Source of the DNA: Pseudomonas sp. RC10
GTDB lineage: Bacteria; Pseudomonadota; Gammaproteobacteria; Pseudomonadales; Pseudomonadaceae
Direction of reading: 5' to 3'
Assembly (NCBI RefSeq): GCF_038397775.1
Contig: NZ_CP151650.1
Span: forward strand, 5,518,001-5,582,000
DNA length: 64,000 nt
Part shown: piece after piece, positions 27,434-35,866 of the stretch
How the letters are laid out: the number at the start of each line of letters is the position of its first letter
Numbering within the stretch: position 1 is the stretch's first letter
Made by a program: the position numbers and the translations under genes
Notes under the pieces: model-generated
What the model was told of the DNA's origin: nothing
Databases searched by the model: none
The model's input: only the letters and a program-made list of their open reading frames with translations

Positions 27434-28672
27434 ATGGAAAACCTGCCCAACGGCACGATGCTCGCGCTCCTAGTCCTGCTGACGCTGTGGTCCGCGCTGT
27501 TCACGGCGGTCGAGGCGGCGCACTACAACCTGCGCGCCGTGCGCATCAACCCGCGCTCGACCGAGCCCGCCAAGCCGGTGCTGGCGTTCAACCTGAACAG
27601 CCTGATTCTCGGCAACACGCTGCTTAAAGTCCTGATCACGGTGCTCGCCACCCTGCTGGCGATCAGTCGCTGGTACGACCACGGCCCCCTGATCGCCTGG
27701 GTGGGCGTCGCCAGCCTGCTGGTGATCGTCACTGAATTCATTCCGCGCAAACTCGCCGCCCGCCGCCCCGAAGCCATTTTGTTGCTGGGCAATAACGTGC
27801 TGCGCATCCCGATGCGCCTGCTGCGGCCGCTCACCTGGCTCTACAAGAACATCGCCAAAGTGCTGCTGCGCCCGTTTCTGTCCAAGCGCCGCCCGGACAC
27901 CGCTGCCGATGACGACGACATGGGGCCGACGGTTTATCAAGACAACGAGAGCCAGTTCGGCCGCTCCCGCGTGATTTCCGGGATTCACGCGCTGGACAGC
28001 ATGACGGTCAACGACATCCTCGTTCCGCGCAGCGAAGTGGATGGCATCAACCTTGATGACACGATTGAAGAGATCGTCGACAAGCTGATCATCTCCCGCC
28101 ACACCCGATTGCCGGTCTATCACAACGACATCAATCAGGTCGAAGGCGTGCTCAATACACGCATGATCAGCCACCTGCTGCCACGCGGTCAGTTGACCAA
28201 AGAAGCGCTGAAAGCCGCCTGCTACGAGCCCTATTTCGTTCCCGAAAGCACGCCGTTGCAGATGCAGTTGCTGAACTTTCACAAGCAGCAGCGGCGCATG
28301 GGCGTGGTGGTGGACGAGTACGGCGAAGTGTTGGGCATCGTCAGCCTGGAAGACATTCTCGAAGAGATCGTCGGAGAATTCGAAAGCGAGCAATCCCTCG
28401 ACAACCCGCACATTCACCCGCAGCCGGACGGCCGTCTGGTGGTGGAAGGCGCGGCCTCGATCCGCGACCTGAACAAGAGCCTGGGCTGGCACCTGCCGGC
28501 GGACGGCCCCAAGACCCTCAACGGTCTGATCACCGAAGCGCTGGAAACCATTCCCGACAGCTCGGTGTGCCTGAAGATCGGGCCGTACCGCCTCGAAACG
28601 CTGGAAACGGAGGACAACCGGGTCACCCGCGTCCTGATGTGGCAAAACACCCGGACCAAAGACGTGACCTGA
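27434..28672 (+). CDS. HlyC/CorC (CNNM) family transporter, CorB/YfjD-like
   Basis: A 412-residue protein. An N-terminal DUF21 membrane domain (about residues 1-140) is followed by a CBS pair (about 190-320; SMTVNDILVPRSEVDGI and RMGVVVDEYGEVLGIVSLEDILEEIVGE). A C-terminal CorC_HlyC transporter-associated domain completes it. The family is implicated in magnesium/cobalt transport or its regulation. It starts 12 bases after the CorE-like gene and is almost certainly cotranscribed with it. Confidence 0.88.
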   Translation: MENLPNGTMLALLVLLTLWSALFTAVEAAHYNLRAVRINPRSTEPAKPVLAFNLNSLILGNTLLKVLITVLATLLAISRWYDHGPLIAWVGVASLLVIVTEFIPRKLAARRPEAILLLGNNVLRIPMRLLRPLTWLYKNIAKVLLRPFLSKRRPDTAADDDDMGPTVYQDNESQFGRSRVISGIHALDSMTVNDILVPRSEVDGINLDDTIEEIVDKLIISRHTRLPVYHNDINQVEGVLNTRMISHLLPRGQLTKEALKAACYEPYFVPESTPLQMQLLNFHKQQRRMGVVVDEYGEVLGIVSLEDILEEIVGEFESEQSLDNPHIHPQPDGRLVVEGAASIRDLNKSLGWHLPADGPKTLNGLITEALETIPDSSVCLKIGPYRLETLETEDNRVTRVLMWQNTRTKDVT

Positions 28673-28708
28673 GGCGCGCAACAAGCCTGAAACACTTGTT
28701 TCCGCGCC
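28673..28708 (+). terminator. Stem-loop directly after the CorB-like gene
   Basis: GGCGCG/CGCGCC outer and AACAAG/CTTGTT inner pairs form an interrupted stem starting at the stop codon. There is no T tract, so it may be a 3' end stabiliser or weak terminator. Confidence 0.4.
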
Positions 28709-28725
28709 GCCGCCCTTCCTATAAT
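28696..28725 (+). promoter_or_regulatory. Candidate promoter with long leader before the MHS transporter
   Basis: TTGTTT (28696-28701), an 18-base spacer and a perfect TATAAT (28720-28725). The transporter starts about 220 bases further on; the leader shows no recognised riboswitch or reading frame. Confidence 0.5.
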
Positions 28726-28954
28726 CGAACCGCTTACCCAGCCCCGCCGACCCGCGTGCTACCCGCACGATGCGAGAGTCGGCCAGTCACTCAGCCTGAC
28801 GTCTTCACACCGCTCACATCCCGAGCACCGTCACCTCCCCACCATTCGGGGCTAGTCTGTTCAGCGCTGTACCCAAAAACAATTAACGATTGCCCCAGCG
28901 CCCCGGACGTTTTGTCCCCCGCTGACAGGCAAGATGACTGCCAGGGATACCCGC

Positions 28955-30277
28955 ATGACCAGCACGTCCACCTTTCCGCCAAGCGGCGAAAGCGCGGCAC
29001 CGCCCGCCAATTCCGCCGCCCGCGTGGCCACTGCCAGCTTCATCGGCACGGCCATCGAGTTCTACGACTTCTACGTCTACGCCACAGCCGCCGCCCTGGT
29101 GATCGGGCCGGTGTTCTTCCCGCAGACCTCCAGTACCGCACAGATGCTGTCGGCGTTTCTGACGTTCGGCATCGCCTTTCTCGCTCGCCCGTTGGGCTCG
29201 TTGCTGTTCGGTCACTTCGGCGACCGCATTGGCCGCAAATCCACGCTGGTGGCTTCGTTGCTGTTGATGGGCATCTGCACCACGTTGATCGGCGTGCTGC
29301 CGGGCTATGAAGCCATCGGTTCATGGGCGCCGATTTTGCTATGCGTGCTGCGTTTCGGCCAAGGTCTGGGGCTCGGCGGCGAATGGGGCGGCGCAGCGTT
29401 GCTGGCCACCGAAAACGCCCCCAAAGGCAAGCGGGCGTGGTTCGGGATGTTTCCGCAACTCGGTCCATCGATCGGGTTTCTGGCGGCCAACGGCCTGTTC
29501 CTGACCCTGGCCGTCACGCTGAGCGACGAACAGTTCCGCTCCTGGGGCTGGCGCATCCCGTTCCTGCTCAGCGCCGTGCTGGTGGTGATTGGCCTCTATG
29601 TGCGTTTGAAGCTGGAAGAAACGCCGGTCTTCGCCAAGGCCATCGCTAATCACGAGCGTCTGAAAATGCCGATTGCCGAGCTTTTTTCGCAATATTGGGC
29701 GCCCATGTTGCTGGGCGCAGCATCGATGGTGGTGTGCTACGCGCTGTTCTACATCTCGACGGTGTTCTCCCTGAGCTACGGGGTGAAATCCCTGGGCTAC
29801 AGCCGCGAATCCTTCCTTGCCATGCTGTGCTTTGCAGTGTTGTTCATGGCCTTGGCCACTCCGCTGTCGGCCTGGGCCAGCGACCGTTTCGGGCGCAAAC
29901 CGGTGTTGATCATCGGCGGCGTGCTGGCGATTCTGTCGGGCTTTCTGATGCAACCCTTGCTGACCCACGGCACCACGTGGGCGGTGACGTTGTTCCTGTC
30001 CATCGAGCTGTTCCTGATGGGCGTGACCTTCGCCCCGATGGGCGCGATGCTGCCCGAGCTTTTCCCAACCCGCGTGCGCTACACCGGCGCGTCGGCGGCC
30101 TACAACATTGGCGGGATCGTCGGCGCCTCGGTGGCGCCGTTCTTCGCGCAGCAACTGGTGGAGATGGGCGGTTTGAGCTGGGTCGGCGGGTACGTCTCGG
30201 CGGCGGCGTTGTTAAGTCTGATTGCTGTGCTGTGCCTGAAAGAAACGCGGCATGCGGATCTGGATACGATCAAATAA
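28955..30277 (+). CDS. MFS transporter, metabolite:H+ symporter (MHS) family
   Basis: A 440-residue, 12-span transporter. EFYDFYVYATAAALV in the first span, the loop FGHFGDRIGRKSTL, and GLGLGGEWGGAALLATENAP are hallmarks of the MHS group (ShiA, ProP, YhjE). Members import organic acids or osmolytes with protons; the substrate is not evident here. The ATG at 28955 has AGGGA seven bases upstream; an ATG at 28934 is possible. A hairpin shared with purT terminates it. Confidence 0.85.
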   Translation: MTSTSTFPPSGESAAPPANSAARVATASFIGTAIEFYDFYVYATAAALVIGPVFFPQTSSTAQMLSAFLTFGIAFLARPLGSLLFGHFGDRIGRKSTLVASLLLMGICTTLIGVLPGYEAIGSWAPILLCVLRFGQGLGLGGEWGGAALLATENAPKGKRAWFGMFPQLGPSIGFLAANGLFLTLAVTLSDEQFRSWGWRIPFLLSAVLVVIGLYVRLKLEETPVFAKAIANHERLKMPIAELFSQYWAPMLLGAASMVVCYALFYISTVFSLSYGVKSLGYSRESFLAMLCFAVLFMALATPLSAWASDRFGRKPVLIIGGVLAILSGFLMQPLLTHGTTWAVTLFLSIELFLMGVTFAPMGAMLPELFPTRVRYTGASAAYNIGGIVGASVAPFFAQQLVEMGGLSWVGGYVSAAALLSLIAVLCLKETRHADLDTIK

Positions 30278-30285
30278 TGCTTGAT

Positions 30286-30375
30286 CTGTAGGAGCGCGCT
30301 TGCCCGCGAACGCGTTGTGTCAGACAAATCAATGTCGCAGGCACACCGCAATCGCGGGCAAGCGCGCTCCTACAG
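30286..30375. repeat. REP-type inverted pair (GTAGGAGCGCGCTTGCCCGCG variant)
   Basis: Inverted copies CTGTAGGAGCGCGCTTGC and GCAAGCGCGCTCCTACAG lie between the convergent MHS transporter and purT genes, adjacent to their shared terminator. Confidence 0.85.
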
Positions 30376-30397
30376 TAAATCGTGCCAGCCTCCAAAT

Positions 30398-30427
30398 AAA
30401 AACGGCGCCTCAGGGGACGCCGTTTTT
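30398..30427. terminator. Bidirectional intrinsic terminator between the MHS transporter and purT
   Basis: AAAAACGGCG and CGCCGTTTTT form the stem and provide T tracts in both directions. It ends 15 bases from the purT stop codon. Confidence 0.9.
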
Positions 30428-30442
30428 GTGTGCGGAAAGATG

Positions 30443-31624
30443 TTACAGCTGCACTTTCACCGCCATCGACGCGCGAGTGGCCTTGCGGCGAGCGGCTTCG
30501 ATCGATTCGTCGCGGGCCAAGGCCACGCCCATGCGGCGCTGACCGTTGACTTCCGGCTTGCCGAACAGGCGCAGCGCGGTGTCGGGCTCGCTCAGGGCCT
30601 GCTCCAGATTGGCAAACGCGGTCTGGGTCGATTGACCTTCCACCAGAATCACCGCCGAAGCCGACGGGCCGAACTGACGGATCAACGGGATCGGCAGACC
30701 GAGAATGGCGCGGGCGTGCAACGCGAACTGCGACAGATCCTGGGAAATCAACGTCACCAGACCGGTGTCGTGCGGGCGTGGCGAGACTTCGCTGAACCAC
30801 ACCTGATCGCCCTTGATGAACAGCTCGACGCCGAACAGGCCACGGCCGCCCAACGCTTCGGTCACGGCCTTGGCCACCCGCTCGGATTCCGCCAGCGCCG
30901 CCGGGCTCATGGCCTGTGGCTGCCAGGATTCCTGATAGTCGCCCTTCTCCTGACGATGGCCTACCGGCGCGCAGAAAGTGGTGCCGCCGACGTGGCGCAC
31001 GGTCAGCAGGGTGATTTCGTAGTCGAAATCGATGAAGCCTTCAATGATCACGCGGCCTTTGCCCGCGCGGCCGCCTTCTTGGGCGTAGTCCCAGGCTTTC
31101 TGAACGTCAGCCTCGGTTTTCAGCAGGCTCTGGCCTTTGCCCGACGAGCTCATGACCGGTTTGACGACGCACGGGAAACCCAGGTCTTCGACGGCCTTCT
31201 TGTAGTCTTCGAAGGTGTCGGCGAAGTAATACGGCGAGGTCGGCAGGTCCAGCTCTTCGGCGGCCAGACGGCGGATGCCTTCGCGGTTCATGGTCAGCTG
31301 CGTGGCGCGCGCGGTCGGGATGACGGTGAAGCCTTCGGCCTCTAGTTCGACCAGCGTCGCGGTGGCGATGGCTTCGATTTCCGGGACGATGTAATGCGGT
31401 TTCTCCGCTTCGATCACGGCCCGCAGTGCAGCGCCGTCGAGCATGTTGATCACATGGCTGCGGTGCGCGACCTGCATGGCCGGAGCGTTGGCGTAACGGT
31501 CGACGGCAATCACTTCAACGCCCAGGCGTTGCAGTTCGATCACCACTTCCTTGCCAAGCTCGCCGCAACCGCAGAGCAAAACGCGGGTCGCGGTCGGCGA
31601 CAGTGGAGTTCCGATTTGAGTCAT
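30443..31624 (-). CDS. purT: Formate-dependent phosphoribosylglycinamide formyltransferase (GAR transformylase 2)
   Basis: A 393-residue ATP-grasp enzyme making formyl-GAR from GAR, formate and ATP in purine synthesis. [14 protein letters not shown] is the N-terminal nucleotide-binding segment, [14 protein letters not shown] lies in the ATP-grasp domain, and [12 protein letters not shown] carries metal ligands. The ATG at 31624 with GAGG upstream is preferred to a longer ORF to 31657. Monocistronic; followed by a bidirectional terminator. Confidence 0.97.
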   Translation of the reverse strand: MTQIGTPLSPTATRVLLCGCGELGKEVVIELQRLGVEVIAVDRYANAPAMQVAHRSHVINMLDGAALRAVIEAEKPHYIVPEIEAIATATLVELEAEGFTVIPTARATQLTMNREGIRRLAAEELDLPTSPYYFADTFEDYKKAVEDLGFPCVVKPVMSSSGKGQSLLKTEADVQKAWDYAQEGGRAGKGRVIIEGFIDFDYEITLLTVRHVGGTTFCAPVGHRQEKGDYQESWQPQAMSPAALAESERVAKAVTEALGGRGLFGVELFIKGDQVWFSEVSPRPHDTGLVTLISQDLSQFALHARAILGLPIPLIRQFGPSASAVILVEGQSTQTAFANLEQALSEPDTALRLFGKPEVNGQRRMGVALARDESIEAARRKATRASMAVKVQL

Positions 31625-31763
31625 CTCAGGTCCTCGTGGAGCAGATATCGAGGGCAACCCGCCACAGGCGAGTAACCGCAGGTCATAAAGGCGCGCAATT
31701 TACCATGAAGGCCGGGGGATGGGGTGTGATGGGTGACGGATGAGTCGGTGCTTCGCAGAAGTC

Positions 31764-31854
31764 CTGTAGGAGTGAGCTTGCTCGCGATGGCATTCCATCA
31801 GGTTCATATCTATCGCCCGAGAAGACGCTATCGCGAGCAAGCTCACTCCTACAG
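31764..31854. repeat. REP/REPIN-type inverted pair
   Basis: CTGTAGGAGTGAGCTTGCTC and its reverse complement about 90 bases apart end to end, between purT and the DUF1289 gene; same family as at 81-151 and 6159-6249. Confidence 0.85.
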
Positions 31855-31863
31855 AAGAGATTG

Positions 31864-32082
31864 CTAAGCCTGGCCCACCGAAAACATCGCCCCACTGGCC
31901 CGCGCACGCTCATCGCACAACGCCAATACCGCGCGGCGTTCGTCGTTGCTCATTCGGCTCCAGCCGGTGATTTCCGTGACCGTGCGCTGGCAGCCAACGC
32001 ACATGTCGGCATCATCCAGCGCACAGATGCTCACGCATGGCGAGCGCACGGGCTTTTCATGAACAGATTGATCGGCGGCCAT
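31864..32082 (-). CDS. DUF1289 domain-containing small protein
   Basis: A 72-residue protein with the four-Cys-type pattern of DUF1289 (SPCVSICALDDADMCVGCQRTV), probably a small metal-binding fold, followed by EITGWSRMSNDERRAVL. Function unknown. Its ATG overlaps the stop of the gamma-carbonic-anhydrase-like gene (TGATG), so it is translationally coupled to it. Confidence 0.85.
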   Translation of the reverse strand: MAADQSVHEKPVRSPCVSICALDDADMCVGCQRTVTEITGWSRMSNDERRAVLALCDERARASGAMFSVGQA

Positions 32083-32606
32083 CAGTCTTCCTGCGGCGCC
32101 AGATCGCGGGCGTAACGCTGCGCGTTGTGAACGTAGTGGGCGGCGCTGGCTTCGAGCATTTTCTTCTGCGCCTCGGTCAGTTCCCGCACGATCTTGCCCG
32201 GCGACCCCATGACCAGCGACCCGTCCGGAATCACCTTGCCTTCGCCGATCAGCGAATTGGCGCCGATGAGGCAGTATTTGCCGATCTTCGCCCCATTGAG
32301 GATCACCGAATTGATGCCGATCAGCGTGTTGTCGTCCACCGTGCAGCCGTGAAGCATGACGTTGTGGCCGATGGTCACGTTCTTGCCGATGGTCAGCGGC
32401 GAGCCCATGTCGGTGTGCATCACGGTGCCATCTTGCACGTTGCTGTTTTCGCCGATGTCGATCAGCTCGTTGTCACCCCGCAGCACGGCACCGAACCAGA
32501 CGCTGGCGTGGGCCTGCAAACGAACCTTGCCGATCAAGGTGGCGGTGGGGGCAATCCAGCTTTGCGGGTGAGCTTCGACGCGGGCATCGCCCAGGCGGTA
32601 TTTCAT
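32082..32606 (-). CDS. Gamma-carbonic-anhydrase family protein (YrdA/PaaY-like)
   Basis: A 174-residue left-handed beta-helix protein made of hexapeptide repeats ([27 protein letters not shown]). His residues in VMHTD, GHNVM and LHGCT correspond to the metal ligands of gamma carbonic anhydrases. The ATG at 32606 is chosen because the upstream extension is non-conserved. Activity as an anhydrase or thioesterase is not certain for this subfamily. It is coupled to the downstream DUF1289 gene. Confidence 0.88.
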   Translation of the reverse strand: MKYRLGDARVEAHPQSWIAPTATLIGKVRLQAHASVWFGAVLRGDNELIDIGENSNVQDGTVMHTDMGSPLTIGKNVTIGHNVMLHGCTVDDNTLIGINSVILNGAKIGKYCLIGANSLIGEGKVIPDGSLVMGSPGKIVRELTEAQKKMLEASAAHYVHNAQRYARDLAPQED

Positions 32607-32679
32607 GGTGTCTTCCTCATGACTCGGCTCTACGGCCGTGGGTCGAGCGCGGGGCTCACGGTTGGGCAAAACGGACGAT

Positions 32680-33291
32680 TCAGGACTTCAGCGTCAACAC
32701 GGACGAACGCAGGGGTGGATGATGCAGGTTGATCTTGCTGTCGAACAGCACGTTCATCAGCTCCACGATCATGATCGCGCTCAAGCCCCAGATCTTGTAC
32801 TCGCCAAATCGGTAGCTCGGCACGTACCAACTGCGCCCCTGATAGTCGATGCGGTGCGTGTGCTCGCGGGCATCTTCGCGGAAGAACTCCAGCGGCACAC
32901 TGAAAACAGCAGCGATCTCCCCATCATTGGGTTTGTATTCCACGTAATCGGGGATGATGCCGACGTAAGGCGTGACTTTCAGGCCGTGCTTGGAAATCAG
33001 CGGACTCAATGGGCCGACGATTTCGACGAGGCCCGGCGGCAAGCCGATTTCCTCTTCAGCCTCGCGTAAAGCCGTGAACACCAGGTCAGGGTCCTCGGGG
33101 TCTCTTCGTCCGCCTGGGAACGCCACTTCGCCGCCGTGGGTCGACAGCCCGCTGGCGCGCAGGGTCAGCACCAGTTCCGGCTCGTCGCTGCGGGTAATAG
33201 GCATGAGCACCGCGGCCTCGGAGAACCCTGAGTCCATCTCCAGAGGCTGCGGCGTGTGGCTGCTCATACGGCGAAGTAGCTCGTCCAGCAT
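32680..33291 (-). CDS. Nudix hydrolase, CoA pyrophosphatase-like (NudL/YeaB)
   Basis: A 203-residue Nudix protein. The segment [17 protein letters not shown] leads into the Nudix box ending REAEEEIGL (about residues 60-84). GGEVAFPGG before the box is characteristic of the CoA diphosphatase group, which cleaves CoA to phosphopantetheine and 3',5'-ADP. It lies upstream of the gamma-carbonic-anhydrase-like gene by 73 bases and is divergent from another Nudix gene. Confidence 0.88.
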   Translation of the reverse strand: MLDELLRRMSSHTPQPLEMDSGFSEAAVLMPITRSDEPELVLTLRASGLSTHGGEVAFPGGRRDPEDPDLVFTALREAEEEIGLPPGLVEIVGPLSPLISKHGLKVTPYVGIIPDYVEYKPNDGEIAAVFSVPLEFFREDAREHTHRIDYQGRSWYVPSYRFGEYKIWGLSAIMIVELMNVLFDSKINLHHPPLRSSVLTLKS

Positions 33292-33450
33292 GGGAATTCT
33301 CGGTCGATTGCCTGATCCGCATCATGCACCAAAGCGCCGACACGCCCAACCCCATGGGCGACAGCCAGCGTGTCGGAAATCACACATCGCTTGCCGACCA
33401 CCCGCGCCACACGCCAAGATAGCCGCTGACTTCAGGAACCCGATTCGATC

Positions 33451-34002
33451 ATGAAATTCTGCAGCCACTGCGGCGAACAGGTCACCCAGCGTATCCCCGA
33501 AGGCGACACGCGTCTGCGGTATGTGTGCGACCACTGTCACACCATTCATTACCAGAATCCGAACATCGTGGCGGGCGTATTGCCCCTCTGGGAAGGCAAG
33601 GTGCTGTTGTGTCGTCGCGCCATCGAGCCGCGCCTGGGTTACTGGACTCTGCCGGCCGGTTTCATGGAGAACGGTGAAAGCGTCGATCAGGCCGCGCGCC
33701 GGGAGACCGTCGAAGAAGCCTGCGCCGTGCTGGACGACTTGCACCTCTATGCCATGATCGACGTGCCGCACATCAGCCAAGTGCACATTTTCTACCGCGC
33801 CAACATGGCCAGCGCAGAATTTGCCGCCGGGGTGGAGAGCCTTGAGGTGAAGCTGTTCGACGAGGCGGACATTCCGTGGTCGGAACTGGCGTTCAACACC
33901 GTGCGACGTACGCTGGAGTATTTTTTTGCAGACCGGCGGCGTCAAGAATTCCCGGTGCATACCGATTGCCTTACTGTCGTGCCCCCTCTCAAAACCACTT
34001 GA
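33451..34002 (+). CDS. Nudix hydrolase with N-terminal zinc ribbon
   Basis: A 183-residue protein. Cys4, Cys7, Cys26 and Cys29 form a zinc ribbon, and a Nudix box spans about residues 70-92 (GFMENGESVDQAARRETVEE). NudC-like NADH pyrophosphatases combine similar modules, but this shorter form belongs to a separate group whose substrate is unclear. The last 30 residues are likely flexible. It is divergent from the CoA pyrophosphatase-like gene and followed 48 bases later by an L,D-transpeptidase-like gene. Confidence 0.85.
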   Translation: MKFCSHCGEQVTQRIPEGDTRLRYVCDHCHTIHYQNPNIVAGVLPLWEGKVLLCRRAIEPRLGYWTLPAGFMENGESVDQAARRETVEEACAVLDDLHLYAMIDVPHISQVHIFYRANMASAEFAAGVESLEVKLFDEADIPWSELAFNTVRRTLEYFFADRRRQEFPVHTDCLTVVPPLKTT

Positions 34003-34050
34003 CCAGATGACCCGCGCCGCTGAGCGCAGGGTTCAGGGATACCGTTGAAA

Positions 34051-34614
34051 ATGCGTTGGTTGCTCGCCGTTCTATGCCTGCTGGTCGTTCCGCTGTCCCA
34101 GGCCGCCTTCACTCAGACCATCGTGCCCAAGGGCAGCGAGCAGAAATTCGTCGACGGTAAGGTGGTGGACACCCAGGACATCAGCGCCCGCGCCATCGAC
34201 AAGGTGCTGGTGCTCAAATCAGCACATCAGTTGCAATTGATGAGCAAGGGCGAGGCACTGAAAACCTATCGCATCTCGCTGGGCAAGGCGCCGAAAGGGC
34301 CCAAGCTGCAAGAGGGTGACCAACGCACCCCGGAAGGCTTTTATTGGCTGGACTGGCGCAAGACCAGCGACGCGTTCAACCTGTCGATGCACATTTCCTA
34401 CCCCAACATCGCCGACGCCGCCCGCGCCCGCCGCGAAGGTGTGAACCCGGGCAGCATGATCATGATCCACGGCACGCCGATCAACGAAGACTACCCCGAG
34501 TGGTATTTCCACACGCTGGACTGGACCAACGGCTGCATCGCCATGAAGAACAGCGACATTCGTGAAGTCTGGGATCTGGTGAAAGACGGCACGATGATCG
34601 AGATTCGGCCGTAA
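34051..34614 (+). CDS. L,D-transpeptidase (YkuD) family protein
   Basis: A 187-residue exported protein with a signal peptide MRWLLAVLCLLVVPLSQA. The YkuD domain has the catalytic motif HGTPIN...WTNGCIAMKN, where Cys is the nucleophile. Family members crosslink peptidoglycan or attach lipoproteins to it; stand-alone short forms can have other roles in the murein. The start is ATG at 34051 or TTG at 34045; AGGGA lies closer to the TTG, so both are possible. Confidence 0.88.
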   Translation: MRWLLAVLCLLVVPLSQAAFTQTIVPKGSEQKFVDGKVVDTQDISARAIDKVLVLKSAHQLQLMSKGEALKTYRISLGKAPKGPKLQEGDQRTPEGFYWLDWRKTSDAFNLSMHISYPNIADAARARREGVNPGSMIMIHGTPINEDYPEWYFHTLDWTNGCIAMKNSDIREVWDLVKDGTMIEIRP

Positions 34615-35024
34615 CGCCACTTGGATACCAGTTGTCGCCCCCTGCCATTCTCGCCGCGTACGGCTTCTGCCCGGAGGGCGTAGGCGTCGCCGGGGTCGCG
34701 TTCGACCGCAGCGGCAGCCAAACCAGACGCCTCGGTTGCATCAGACATAACGCGTTGCAGAGGTTTTGCTGCCGCTTCGCGCCAGATCGCGAGCAAGCTT
34801 GCTCCTACGGCCTTCGGCCAGAATCAAAAGCAGCTTGCGTGTTCTCAAGCACACACCGCACCGCCTCTGGCCGAAGGCCGTGGGAGACGCCGGAGGCACG
34901 ACGGCAGCGATCTGTCGCGAAGCGGCAGCAAACCCGGCGACCTTGATTTGCCTGACTCAACCCAATCACCCTCCAAACGTCACCACCCCGTGACCAAAAA
35001 ACCTCCCGCTCAATACCAATCCCG
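34615..35024. other. Gene-free region with a large two-layer inverted repeat
   Basis: No convincing gene in about 410 bases. The main structure is the inverted repeat at 34765-34932. The left part (34640-34760) carries GC-rich sequence with no recognised signal. Confidence 0.6.
34765..34932. repeat. Two-layer inverted repeat, REP-derived
   Basis: Outer arms TTTGCTGCCGCTTCGCG (34765-34781) and CGCGAAGCGGCAGCAAA (34916-34932) are perfect 17-base complements. Inner arms CGGCCTTCGGCCAGA (34808-34822) and TCTGGCCGAAGGCCG (34866-34880) are a perfect 15-base pair. A REP core (GCGAGCAAGCTTGCTCCTAC) lies between the left arms. It resembles a composite BIME-like element. Confidence 0.8.
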
Positions 35025-35053
35025 TTGACGTGGTATTTAAGTGGTATTACTTT
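35012..35053 (+). promoter_or_regulatory. Promoter and candidate operators of the nag operon
   Basis: TTGACG (35025-35030), a 17-base spacer and TACTTT (35048-35053) form a plausible promoter. TGGTATT occurs at 35031-35037 and 35042-35048, one helical turn apart and inside the spacer. The inverted form AATACCA is at 35012-35018. Binding by the GntR regulator encoded just downstream would block RNA polymerase; this is inferred from position and symmetry. Confidence 0.55.
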
Positions 35054-35101
35054 CGGACGCATTCTCCGAACATAATTCCAATCCACCTCGGCCCGCCTTC
35101 C

Positions 35102-35833
35102 ATGAATTCGATCCTGTCCCTGCGTCCCGACGACAGCCAGCCGACGCCGCTTTATTTGCAACTGGCGCGCAATCTGGAGGCGGCGATTCATGCCGGTCAA
35201 TGGAAGGCCGAGCAGGCGTTGCCTTCGGAACGCAGCCTCAGCGAGAGCCTGAACATTTCCCGGGTCACTGCGCGCAAGGCACTGGAAATTCTGCTGGAAC
35301 AAGGCCTGATCCGCCGCAGCCAGGGTTCGGGCACGTTCATCACGCCGCGTCTCGAACAGCCGCTGTCCCGTCTCTCCAGCTTCAGCGAGATGCTGCGGCT
35401 CAAGGGTTTCACGCCCAGTTCCCAATGGCTGGAGCGCGATATCACGTTGCCCACTCACGAAGAGCTGATCCGCCTGAGCCTGTCGCCCACCGAAAAAGTC
35501 GCCCGGCTCAAACGTCTGCGCAAGGCCGATGGCATCGTCATGGCGGTCGAACTGAGCGCGCTGCCCGCGGCCCTGTTGCCAGAACCCGAGGCCATCGGCG
35601 ATTCGCTGTACGCGCATCTGGACTCCATCGGACGCCCGGTGGTGCGAGCCCTGCAGCACATCCGCGCGATCAACGCCTCGGCAGAAATGGCCGCGCTGGT
35701 CGGCCTCGAAACCGGCACCGCCATGCTGCTGATGACCCGGATCGGCTACCTCGCCGACAACACGCCCATCGAACTGACCGACACCTATTGCCGCGACGAT
35801 TACTACGATTTCGTCGCCGAGTTGCGCCGTTAA
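35102..35833 (+). CDS. GntR/HutC-family transcriptional regulator of N-acetylglucosamine use
   Basis: A 243-residue regulator. The N-terminal winged helix has LPSERSLSESLNISRVTARKAL (written in parts: LPSERSLSE, SRVTARKAL), and a UTRA effector domain occupies the C-terminal two thirds. It resembles NagR/NagQ/DasR, whose ligand is a GlcNAc-derived phosphosugar. The ATG at 35102 starts MNSILSLRPDD; an ORF extension to 35030 runs through the promoter and is rejected. It is the first gene of the nag operon and is likely autoregulated through the TGGTATT sites. Confidence 0.88.
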   Translation: MNSILSLRPDDSQPTPLYLQLARNLEAAIHAGQWKAEQALPSERSLSESLNISRVTARKALEILLEQGLIRRSQGSGTFITPRLEQPLSRLSSFSEMLRLKGFTPSSQWLERDITLPTHEELIRLSLSPTEKVARLKRLRKADGIVMAVELSALPAALLPEPEAIGDSLYAHLDSIGRPVVRALQHIRAINASAEMAALVGLETGTAMLLMTRIGYLADNTPIELTDTYCRDDYYDFVAELRR

Positions 35834-35866
35834 CCAGCCGCGCAGATAACCCCGAACGGAGCCTGT

